Source of the DNA: JANOGU01 sp964499865
GTDB lineage: Bacteria; Pseudomonadota; Alphaproteobacteria; Rhodobacterales; Rhodobacteraceae
Assembly: GCA_964499865.1 (NCBI GenBank)
Contig: CAZCPY010000133.1
Location: 1 to 8,173 of the forward strand
Direction: 5' to 3'
Length of the DNA stretch: 8,173 bases
The notes beneath the pieces are model-generated. The model was given only the letters and a program-made list of their open reading frames with translations, was not told the DNA's origin and ran no database searches. Made by a program: the position numbers and the translations under genes. Shown here one piece after another: positions 1 through 5,943 of the stretch (position 1 is its first letter; each line of letters starts with the position of its first letter).

Positions 1-116
1 AGTCGGGGCTGTCGATTTCGGTGGCCAACGAGTCGCTGAATTGTGTTGCGCTGGGGACCGGCAAGGCGCTGGAATACGAAAAGCAGTTGCGGCACGTGAT
101 CGACTACGACAGCTGA
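1..116 (+). CDS. mreB: MreB, C-terminal end (5' truncated by window)
   Basis: The frame starting at base 3 reads about 37 residues to a TGA at 114-116. The segment with NCVALGTGKALEYEKQ followed by a short polar tail matches the extreme C-terminus of the actin-like protein MreB, where a 'CVA-GTG-AL' stretch is typical. MreB forms membrane-associated filaments that position the elongasome. The identification relies strongly on position, since mreC and mreD follow directly. The gap to mreC is only 13 bases and contains the mreC ribosome binding site, so the genes form one operon. The nucleotide-binding part lies outside the window. Confidence 0.88.
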   Translation, partial: SGLSISVANESLNCVALGTGKALEYEKQLRHVIDYDS

Positions 117-123
117 GGGGGCG
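115..123 (+). promoter_or_regulatory. Ribosome binding site fixing the GTG start of mreC
   Basis: A GAGGGGG-type Shine-Dalgarno run overlaps the mreB stop codon and ends about 6 bases before the GTG at 130. This supports GTG 130 over the later in-frame ATG codons, which would fall inside or after the membrane segment. Confidence 0.6.
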
Positions 124-129
124 CCCTGC

Positions 130-1068
130 GTGGCCAAGCGCGCGGTGACAGCCGAGGACTATGCGCGCCCGCTACGGCGCATCCTGATCGGCATGCTCGT
201 CTTCGTGCTGCTGGCGCTGTTCGTCGTCTGGCGCATCGACAGCCCGCGCATGGAGCGCCTGCGCACCGCGCTGGTCGATGCGGTGGTGCCGTCCTTTGCC
301 TGGGCGCTCGCGCCAGTGACCAAGGTCGTGGGCATGGTCGAGGACTTCCAGTCCTATACCCGCATCTACGAGCAGAACCAGGAGCTGCGCCGCGAGTTGC
401 AGCAGATGAAGGCCTGGAAGGAGGCGGCGCTGCAGCTGGAACAGCAGAACGCGCGGCTGATGGACCTCAGCCAGGTACGGCTGGACCCCAGGCTGACGCA
501 TGTCACGGGCGTGGTGCTGGCGGATGCGGGGTCGCCCTTCCGGCAGTCGGTGCTCTTGAACGTGGGCAGCCGCGACGGCATCCGCGACGGCTGGGCGACG
601 ATGGACGGCATCGGCCTCGTCGGGCGCATCTCGGGCGTGGGCAGCCGCACGGCGCGGGTGATCCTGCTGACCGACACCTCCAGCCGCATCCCGGTGACGG
701 TGCAGCCGTCGGGGCAGAAGGCGCTGCTGTCGGGTGACAACACGGCAGCACCGCTGCTGGAGTTCATCGAGAACCCCGAGCTTGTGCGGCCCGGCGACCA
801 GGTGGTGACCGCGGGCGATGGCGGGGTGTTTCCGGCAGGCCTTCTGGTCGGCGCGGTGGCGCAGGGCACCGACCGGCGGCTGCGGGCGCGGCTGGCGGCG
901 GACTACGGGCGGCTGGAGTTCCTGCGCGTGCTGCGCAGCCAGCAGATCGAAACGATCGCCGACCCGGGCAGCCTGATCGCGCCCCCGCTGCCGGTGCAGG
1001 GCCCGCCCCTGCCGCCCGAGGCGGCGGCCGAGGCCGCAACCCCCGCCGTGGCGGAGGCCGTGCCGTGA
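130..1068 (+). CDS. mreC: Rod shape-determining protein MreC
   Basis: MreC is a bitopic inner-membrane protein whose periplasmic part activates PBP2 and links it to MreB, MreD and RodA. The 312-residue product starts at GTG. It has a basic N-terminus, one membrane segment at about residues 18-34, and a heptad-like coiled coil at about 76-117 rich in E, Q, L and K. A beta-rich periplasmic domain follows, with family-typical stretches such as VLLNVGSRDGI, GLVGRISGVG and GDQVVTAGDGGVFPAG. The last 30 or so residues are a Pro/Ala-rich tail, common in alphaproteobacterial MreC. Length and domain order are normal and nothing looks damaged. Its stop overlaps the mreD start (GTGA), indicating translational coupling. 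Confidence 0.96.
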   Translation: MAKRAVTAEDYARPLRRILIGMLVFVLLALFVVWRIDSPRMERLRTALVDAVVPSFAWALAPVTKVVGMVEDFQSYTRIYEQNQELRRELQQMKAWKEAALQLEQQNARLMDLSQVRLDPRLTHVTGVVLADAGSPFRQSVLLNVGSRDGIRDGWATMDGIGLVGRISGVGSRTARVILLTDTSSRIPVTVQPSGQKALLSGDNTAAPLLEFIENPELVRPGDQVVTAGDGGVFPAGLLVGAVAQGTDRRLRARLAADYGRLEFLRVLRSQQIETIADPGSLIAPPLPVQGPPLPPEAAAEAATPAVAEAVP

Positions 1069-1604
1069 TCGACCCCGTCACGGCGCGGCTCTGGGGCTAC
1101 CGGGCGCTGTTCCTGGGCCTGGTGGCGCTGATCCTGTTCCTGCGCATCCTGCCGATCGGCGATGCCGACGGCGGTCTGCCGGGGCCCGACCTGCTGCTGT
1201 GCCTGATCTTCGCCTGGACGATCCGCCGCCCCGACCACCTGCCCGCGCTGCTGATCGCCTTTGCCGTGCTGATCGAGGATCTTGTGCTGATGCGCCCGCC
1301 GGGCCTGTGGGCGGCAGCGATGGTGCTGGCGACCGAATTCCTGCGCGCGCGGCAGGCGCTGACGCGCGAGCTTGTGTTCGTCATCGAATGGCTGATGGTG
1401 GCGGGGCTGATGCTGGCGGCGATGCTGGGGATGCGGCTGGTGCTGGCGCTGGCGATGGTGGACCAGCCCGCCTTCGGCTTTGCCTTCGCGCAGATCGCGG
1501 CCTCGGCGCTGCTGTATCCCTTTGTCTGCCTGGCGCTGCACTTCGCCTTCGACCTGCGCAAGCCCTCGACCGGCGAGATCGACGCCTTCGGGAGGCGGCT
1601 GTGA
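1065..1604 (+). CDS. mreD: Rod shape-determining protein MreD
   Basis: This is a 179-residue, very hydrophobic protein with about five membrane segments, for example around ALFLGLVALILFLRIL near the start, LLIAFAVLIEDLVLM in the middle and ALLYPFVCLALHFAF near the end. MreD is the polytopic membrane component of the elongasome and is poorly conserved in sequence, so the call rests on size, topology and position between mreC and an mrdA-like gene. The GTG start at 1065 overlaps the mreC stop (GTGA) and has a GCGGAGG ribosome binding site at about 1051-1057. The gene looks intact. Its own stop overlaps the GTG start of the mrdA remnant. Confidence 0.92.
   Translation: MIDPVTARLWGYRALFLGLVALILFLRILPIGDADGGLPGPDLLLCLIFAWTIRRPDHLPALLIAFAVLIEDLVLMRPPGLWAAAMVLATEFLRARQALTRELVFVIEWLMVAGLMLAAMLGMRLVLALAMVDQPAFGFAFAQIAASALLYPFVCLALHFAFDLRKPSTGEIDAFGRRL
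1590..1604 (+). promoter_or_regulatory. Ribosome binding site and GTGA stop/start overlap, mreD to mrdA
   Basis: GGGAGG at 1590-1595 sits about 5 bases before GTG 1601, and that GTG overlaps the mreD stop TGA at 1602-1604. The initiation signals of mrdA therefore look intact although the gene body is heavily deleted. Confidence 0.65.
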
Positions 1605-2533
1605 GGCGGTCGTCGAGGGAAACCGCGGACGCCACCCGCAAGGTGAACCGCCGCGTCGTCATCAGCCGCGAGGATGCGCCGGACCCCGCCGGGGTGCTGC
1701 ACCGTCTGGCCCGCATCATCCCGCTCACGCCCGATGATTTCGCCGCGGCGGTGAAGCGGGCGGGCACGCGCAGCCGCCGCCCCATCCGCGTGGCCGACCG
1801 CCTGCCCCGGGATGACCTGTCCAGGGACCTGCCGATGTCGGCCATCTCCGAAGGCGTCATGCCCGACAAGGCCCGGAAGGCCGACTGGCACGAGGCCGAC
1901 TGGCGCATCGGCGACACGGTCGACGCCGCGATCGGGCAGGGCTGCGTGCCGACCTCGCCGCTGCAGCTGGCGGTGATGACGGCGCGCATCGCCTCTGGCC
2001 GGGCGGCGCTGCCGCGTCTGATCCATGCCATCGGCGAGGACGAGATGCCCATCGCCCCCGCCGCGCCCCTGCCCGTCGACGCGGCCAGCCTCGACGCGGT
2101 GCGCAAGGGCAGGTTCGAGGCCGTCAACGGCAGCCGCGGCACCGCCGGGGCCGGCGGCATCGCCGAAGCGACGATGCTGTTTGCGGGCAAGACCGGCACC
2201 AGCCAGGTGCGCGACATCACCGCGGCGGAGCGGGCGCGCGGGGTGATCGCGAACGACGATCTGCCGTGGAACCGCCGCGACCATGCGCCGTTCGTGGGCC
2301 ATGCGCCGCATGGCAAGCCCGGGTATGCTGTCGCGGCGGTGGTGGAACACGGCGGTGGCGGGTCGCTGGCCGCGGCCCCCGTCGCGCGCGACGCGATCCT
2401 GCGGGCGCCCTACGACGGCATCCCGCCGCTGTCGGCCTCTCCGGCGGCGCAGCGGAACCGGATCGGGGCGCAGCACCGGCAGATGCCCCGGCACCCGCCC
2501 GCAGGCGGCCTGCCCGCGGCGGAACCGACATGA
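1601..2533 (+). pseudogene. mrdA: PBP2 (MrdA) remnant with two apparent in-frame internal deletions
   Basis: PBP2 is the class B transpeptidase of the elongasome, normally about 600-650 residues; here the open frame has 310. Residues 1-18 (MRRSSRETADATRKVNRR) match a PBP2 cytoplasmic N-terminus. The membrane anchor and early pedestal that should follow are absent, and the text jumps to pedestal-like sequence from about residue 19 (VISREDA, ARIIPLTPDDF, then VADRLPRDDLSR). At residues 75-76 (about 1823-1828) it jumps again, into DLPMSAISEG from the late transpeptidase domain. From there the C-terminal half continues: IGQGCVPTSPLQLAVMTARI, the KTG triad at residues 197-199 (AGKTGTSQVR), DLPWNRRDHAPFV and VVEHGGGGS. 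The SxxK nucleophile and SxN motifs are missing, so it cannot be a penicillin-binding enzyme. Some normally constant positions differ (DAAIGQGC where NASIGQGY is usual), suggesting relaxed constraint. The frame stays open throughout. The extents of loss are inferred from memory of the family, not from alignment. A rearranged product with a new role, or an assembly artefact, is possible. Confidence 0.85.
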
Positions 2534-2711
2534 CGCCCGCGCCGCTGACAGCCCGGGCGCAGCCCCCCCTCCCCCTCCCTCCCCCACGAGGGGGGAGGCA
2601 GGCACCCGGTGCCGGGGCGTGCCGCCTGTCGCCGGGCGCTGCCCCTCCTCCTCGCGGAGAGGGGACGGGGGAGGGGGGCTCTGCCCCTGCGGCGGGGGCG
2701 CGCGCATGACG
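2529..2711. repeat. GC-rich inverted-repeat element between mrdA and rodA, flanked by a 7-base direct repeat
   Basis: The 172 bases between mrdA and rodA consist of C-rich then G-rich tracts forming a long imperfect hairpin: about 2561-2594 (C-runs, then CACGAGGGGGG) pairs with about 2641-2681 (CTCGCGGAGAGG, then G-runs). The sequence CATGACG occurs exactly at 2529-2535 and 2705-2711, bracketing 169 bases. This looks like a target duplication from insertion of a short non-coding repeat, with the second copy carrying the rodA ATG. The element resembles the palindromic repeats scattered between genes in Rhodobacterales. It has no T-run, so a simple intrinsic terminator is unlikely. Confidence 0.65.
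2530..2709 (+). other. Short open frame (59 codons) bridging mrdA and rodA with ATGA overlaps at both ends
   Basis: An ATG at 2530 overlaps the mrdA stop (ATGA). The frame stays open through the repeat element to a TGA at 2707-2709, which overlaps the rodA ATG, again as ATGA. The predicted peptide is a low-complexity Pro/Gly/Ala/Arg chain encoded by the repeat and shows no recognisable domain. It may have no function as a protein. Its possible value is to carry ribosomes across the inserted repeat and keep rodA translationally coupled. It may equally be a chance open frame in GC-rich DNA. Confidence 0.3.
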
Positions 2712-3845
2712 TTCCTCGAATACCGCGTCAAGACCGCACCCGCGGGCCTGTCCAAGGTGCTCTACGTCAACTGGGCGCTGGTCGTGCTGGTCGCCGCGGT
2801 GTCCGGCATCGGGTTCCTGATGCTCTATTCCATCTCGGGCGGCCGCATCGAGGTCTGGGCCGAGCCGCAGATGAAGCGCTTTGCCGCCGGCATGGTGCTG
2901 ATGTTCTTCGTGGCCTTCGTGCCGATCTGGTTCTGGCGCAACATGGCGGGGGTGGCCTACATCGTCTCGTTCCTGATGCTGGTCTACGTGGATCTGTTCG
3001 GCCGCGTCGGCATGGGTGCGCAGCGCTGGATCGACCTCGGCTTCATCCAGATCCAGCCGTCGGAACTGATGAAGCTGGCGCTCGTCATGCTGCTGGCCGC
3101 CTACTACGACTGGCTGGACGTCCGGAAGACGTCGCGCCCGCTGTGGGTGCTGATCCCGGTCATGCTGACCATCGCGCCTACCGTCCTCGTGCTGATGCAG
3201 CCCAACCTCGGCACCTCGCTGATGCTGATCCTGACCGGGGCGGCGGTGATGTTCGCGGCCGGGGTGTCGATCTGGTATTTTGCCGCCGTGGCGGCGCTGG
3301 GGGGCGGGGCGGTGGCGGCGGTGTTCCTGACCCGCGGCACGCCCTGGCAGTTGCTGCTCGACTACCAGTATCGCCGCATCGACACCTTCCTCGACCCCTC
3401 GGCCGACCCGCTGGGTGCGGGCTACAACATCCTGCAGGCCAAGATCGCCTTCGGGTCCGGCGGCTGGGCCGGGCGGGGGTTCATGCAGGGTACCCAGTCG
3501 CGGCTGAACTTCCTGCCCGAGAAGGAAACCGATTTCATCTTCACCACGCTGGCCGAGGAATTCGGCTTCCTTGGCGCCTTTTCGCTGCTGGTCCTCTACA
3601 TGCTGATCATCGGCTTCTGCCTGGTCTCGGCGATGCAGAACAAGGACCGCTTCTCGTCGCTGGTGATCATCGGCGTCGCCGCGACCTTGTTCCTGTTCGT
3701 CTGCGTCAACATGCTGATGGTGATGGGGCTGGCGCCGGTGGTGGGCGTGCCCTTGCCGCTGGTCAGCTATGGCGGGTCGTCCATGCTGATGCTGCTGATC
3801 GCCTTCGGCGTGGTGCAAAGCGCGCATGTCCATCGCCTGAGGTAA
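2706..3845 (+). CDS. rodA: Peptidoglycan glycosyltransferase RodA (SEDS family)
   Basis: RodA polymerises lipid II into glycan strands during cell elongation and normally works as a complex with PBP2. The product has 379 residues and about ten membrane segments. Family hallmarks in order are: GAQRWIDLGFIQIQPSELMK, then QPNLGTSLML, then the periplasmic-loop motif FLDPSADPLGAGYN (about residues 229-242, including the conserved DPLG aspartate at 234, in the region assigned as catalytic in E. coli and B. subtilis RodA), then LPEKETDFIFTTLAEEFG and VVGVPLPLVSYGGSS near the C-terminus. Length is normal and no motif is missing. The ATG at 2706 matches a typical N-terminus. The only nearby ribosome-binding candidate is a weak G-run at about 2694-2698, inside the repeat element. 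The adjacent PBP2 gene is defective, so RodA would need a partner from elsewhere. Confidence 0.97.
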   Translation: MTFLEYRVKTAPAGLSKVLYVNWALVVLVAAVSGIGFLMLYSISGGRIEVWAEPQMKRFAAGMVLMFFVAFVPIWFWRNMAGVAYIVSFLMLVYVDLFGRVGMGAQRWIDLGFIQIQPSELMKLALVMLLAAYYDWLDVRKTSRPLWVLIPVMLTIAPTVLVLMQPNLGTSLMLILTGAAVMFAAGVSIWYFAAVAALGGGAVAAVFLTRGTPWQLLLDYQYRRIDTFLDPSADPLGAGYNILQAKIAFGSGGWAGRGFMQGTQSRLNFLPEKETDFIFTTLAEEFGFLGAFSLLVLYMLIIGFCLVSAMQNKDRFSSLVIIGVAATLFLFVCVNMLMVMGLAPVVGVPLPLVSYGGSSMLMLLIAFGVVQSAHVHRLR

Positions 3846-3853
3846 CGCCCGCA

Positions 3854-4783
3854 ATGCCGATCACCGCCCTGTTCTGCGCCCCCCCCAAGGACTGGCCCGA
3901 ATGGGCCGCGCCCCTGCGCGCGGCCTTTTCTGCCGCGGGTCTGGACGTGCGCCTGACGCAAGCGGCCGACCCTGCTGGGGTCGACTATCTGATCTACGCC
4001 CCCTCCGGCACGGTGTCGGACTTCTCGCCCTTCACGCAGGCGAAGGCCGTGCTGTCGCTCTGGGCGGGGGTGGAGCGCATCGTGGGCAATGCCTCGATCA
4101 CCATGCCGCTGTGCCGGATGGTCGATCCCGGCATGACCGGGCACATGGTCAGCTACGTCGTGGGCCACGCCCTGCGGTTCCATCTGGGCATGGACCGCCA
4201 CCTGAAACGGCCTTCGCTGCCCTGGGACCAGACGCCGCCGCCGCACCCCTCCGACCGCCCGGTCGCCGTTCTGGGCACGGGCGAACTGGGTCTGGCCTGC
4301 GCCCGGGCGCTGCGCGCCCTGGGCTTTCCGGTGACCGGCTGGGGCCGCACGCCCAAGGCGGTCGACATTCCCACGGTCCATGGCGAGGATGGCCTGCGCG
4401 AGGCCCTGGGACGGGCAGAGATCGTGGTGACGCTGCTGCCGCGCACGGCCGAGACCGAAAACCTGCTCGACGCCCGCCGCCTGGCCTGGGTCAGGTCCGG
4501 CGCCTGCCTGATCAACCCCGGCCGCGGCGCGCTGGTGGAGGACGCGGCGCTGCTGGCGGCGCTGGACGAAGGCCGCGTTGGGCAGGCGGTGCTGGATGTC
4601 TTCCGCCAGGAACCCCTGCCCGGGGATCACCGCTACTGGCACCACCCGCGCGTGATCGTCACCCCCCACATCGCCGCCAACACCCACCCGCCCACCGCCG
4701 CGGGCGTGATCGCCGAGAACATCCGGCGGGGCGAGGCCGGAGAGCCCTTCCTCTACCAGGTGGACCGCACGCGCGGCTACTGA
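3854..4783 (+). CDS. ghrA: D-2-hydroxyacid dehydrogenase, glyoxylate/hydroxypyruvate reductase A type
   Basis: The 309-residue product has the NAD(P)-dependent D-2-hydroxyacid dehydrogenase fold. Its substrate lobe is followed by a Rossmann dinucleotide motif GTGELG at residues 141-146, then GWGRTPK, where the cofactor-selecting strand ends with an Arg as in many NADPH-preferring members. The catalytic triad is visible: Arg 224 in INPGRGALV, Glu 253 in DVFRQEPLP, His 272 in VTPHIAA. The early segment LSLWAGVERI and the C-terminal RGY resemble GhrA, which reduces glyoxylate to glycolate and hydroxypyruvate to glycerate in the cytoplasm. It starts 8 bases after the rodA stop, so it is probably the last gene of the same transcript, though no role in cell shape is implied. 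Exact substrate preference is inferred from family resemblance. Confidence 0.88.
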   Translation: MPITALFCAPPKDWPEWAAPLRAAFSAAGLDVRLTQAADPAGVDYLIYAPSGTVSDFSPFTQAKAVLSLWAGVERIVGNASITMPLCRMVDPGMTGHMVSYVVGHALRFHLGMDRHLKRPSLPWDQTPPPHPSDRPVAVLGTGELGLACARALRALGFPVTGWGRTPKAVDIPTVHGEDGLREALGRAEIVVTLLPRTAETENLLDARRLAWVRSGACLINPGRGALVEDAALLAALDEGRVGQAVLDVFRQEPLPGDHRYWHHPRVIVTPHIAANTHPPTAAGVIAENIRRGEAGEPFLYQVDRTRGY

Positions 4784-5012
4784 GACCCGGCACGGGCGGA
4801 CCGCCGGGAGATGAGCGCTTTCCCCCCCCGTGGGGCAGGGAGAGGATGGCGGGCGCCCGGCGGTGGGGTGAAGCCCCCCTCCTCCACCCCCTCCGCACGA
4901 GGGCGAGGGGCGGCGCCCGGCGCCGCAGGGCGGGCGCCGCCGTGCCGGGGTCGCTTTCCGACAAGCCCGGGCGCTTTTCCCGGCGCCAGATGGGGCGGCA
5001 ACCGGGTGCTCC
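4784..5012. repeat. Intergenic region with a second copy of the GC-rich repeat, inverted relative to the first
   Basis: This 229-base gap holds no credible gene. The reverse complement of about 4866-4921 aligns with about 2631-2686. Both share GCCGGGCGC, then GCCCCTC, then a CTCG/CGGAG turn, then G-runs ending in GAGGGGGGCT, with roughly four fifths of positions matching by eye and a two-base gap. An adjacent weaker unit at about 4820-4860 (C-run, GTGGGGCAGGGAGAGG) looks like a degenerate partial copy in direct orientation. No convincing promoter or ribosome binding site for the following transporter gene could be picked out. Confidence 0.6.
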
Positions 5013-5897
5013 ATGACCTACTCCAGAGGTGCCAGCCTCGTCATCGCCGCCGCCCTTCTGTGGTCGCTGATGGGCCTCTGCCTGCGCCTGATCGGCGAGG
5101 CCTCGGTCTGGCAGATCCTGCTGTGGCGGTCGCTCGGCATCCTGCCGGTGGTGGGCGGGCTTCTGCTCTGGCGCCACGGCAGCCTTTTGGCGCCGATCCG
5201 GGCTGCCGGAAGGCCGGGCCTGATCGGCGGCACCGGCATCGCCGTCTCGTTCTGCGGAGCCGTCTATGCGATCGAATCCACGACGATCGCCAACGCCGTC
5301 TTCCTGTTCACCGCGGGCCCGTTCTTTGCCGCCGTGCTGGGCTGGCTGATCCTGGGGGAAAAGGTCCGCGCCACCACCTGGGCCGCGATCGGGATGGCCA
5401 TCGTCGGCGTGGTGCTGATGGTGCGCGAGGGCCTGGCCATCGGCGCGGGCGCGGGCAACGTCGCGGCGCTGATCTCTGCGCTCGGGTTCGCGGTGATGAC
5501 GCTGGCCATGCGGGCAAGGCCCCGGGCCGACCCGGCGGTGCCGGTGTTCCTGGGCGGCACCTTCTGCGCCGCGGCCATGGTGCCGGTGATCCTGGGCCTT
5601 GGGCAATCCCTGACCATCGCCCCGCAGGATACTGCCATCGCGGTGACCATGGGCGCCGTGATCCTGGGCTTCGGCCTGGCACTCTACTCCGCCGGGTCGC
5701 GCGCCCTGCCGGCCGCCGACATGGCGCTTCTGTCCATGCTGGAGGTGCTTCTGGGCCCGCTCTGGGTGTGGTTCTTCCTGTCGGAGTCAGCCACCTCCGC
5801 GACCCTGACGGGCGGCGCCGTCCTGCTGGCGGCGCTGGCGTTCAACGCCATCGCCGCCTCCCGCGCGCCCCCTTCCCCTTCGCGCGCCGCCGGTTGA
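5013..5897 (+). CDS. EamA/DMT-superfamily transporter
   Basis: The 294-residue integral membrane protein has about ten hydrophobic segments arranged as two similar halves of five helices, the hallmark of the EamA (10-TMS drug/metabolite) family. Recognisable pieces are the N-terminal AALLWSLMGLCLRLIG helix, WQILLWRSLG after it, the first-half ending TIANAVFLFTAGPFFAAVLG with WLILGEKV, and the matching second-half ADMALLSMLEVLLGPLWVW with FFLSES. Members export or import small metabolites such as amino acids; the substrate cannot be read here. The chosen ATG at 5013 precedes the first helix directly. Its ribosome binding site is weak. The gene is only 46 bases upstream of the glutamine-synthetase-like gene, so it could move a substrate or product of that pathway, but this is context only. 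Confidence 0.9.
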   Translation: MTYSRGASLVIAAALLWSLMGLCLRLIGEASVWQILLWRSLGILPVVGGLLLWRHGSLLAPIRAAGRPGLIGGTGIAVSFCGAVYAIESTTIANAVFLFTAGPFFAAVLGWLILGEKVRATTWAAIGMAIVGVVLMVREGLAIGAGAGNVAALISALGFAVMTLAMRARPRADPAVPVFLGGTFCAAAMVPVILGLGQSLTIAPQDTAIAVTMGAVILGFGLALYSAGSRALPAADMALLSMLEVLLGPLWVWFFLSESATSATLTGGAVLLAALAFNAIAASRAPPSPSRAAG

Positions 5898-5911
5898 TAA
5901 AGGGGCAAGGG
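5870..5911 (+). terminator. Possible hairpin over the end of the transporter gene
   Basis: CCCTTCCCCTT at 5870-5880 can pair with AAGGGGCAAGGG at 5900-5911, giving 11 pairs with one bulged C and a 19-base loop that includes the stop codon. No T-run follows, so it may be an attenuator, an mRNA stabiliser or chance. Confidence 0.28.
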
Positions 5912-5930
5912 CCCGCAAGCGGCCAACCAG

Positions 5931-5938
5931 GGGGAGGA
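5931..5938 (+). promoter_or_regulatory. Strong ribosome binding site for the glutamine-synthetase-like gene
   Basis: GGGGAGGA lies 5 bases before ATG 5944. It is the best Shine-Dalgarno in the window and fixes the start of this gene. Confidence 0.75.
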
Positions 5939-5943
5939 CCGGC

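Noticed and set aside
1199..1600. Upstream extension of the mrdA frame inside mreD
   Set aside because: This part is an alternative-frame reading of mreD. The GTG at 1601, with its ribosome binding site and a PBP2-like N-terminus, is the natural start.
2561..2681. CRISPR array or intrinsic terminator in the mrdA-rodA gap
   Set aside because: There are no regularly spaced identical repeats with unique spacers, and no T-run after the hairpin. Termination there would cut off rodA.
1097..2755. 552-codon minus-strand open frame across mreD and mrdA
   Set aside because: It is a shadow of the mreD/mrdA coding strand plus the repeat element, with no recognisable domain or start signal. It does not explain the mrdA damage.
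2217..3854. 545-codon minus-strand open frame opposite rodA
   Set aside because: The translation is dominated by H, Q, D and R repeats, typical of antisense to membrane-protein codons. RodA on the + strand is unambiguous.
5909..5926. Short imperfect palindrome (GGCCCGC/GCGGCC) just upstream of the ligase ribosome binding site
   Set aside because: It has six or seven pairs with a bulge in very GC-rich sequence, too weak to call an operator.
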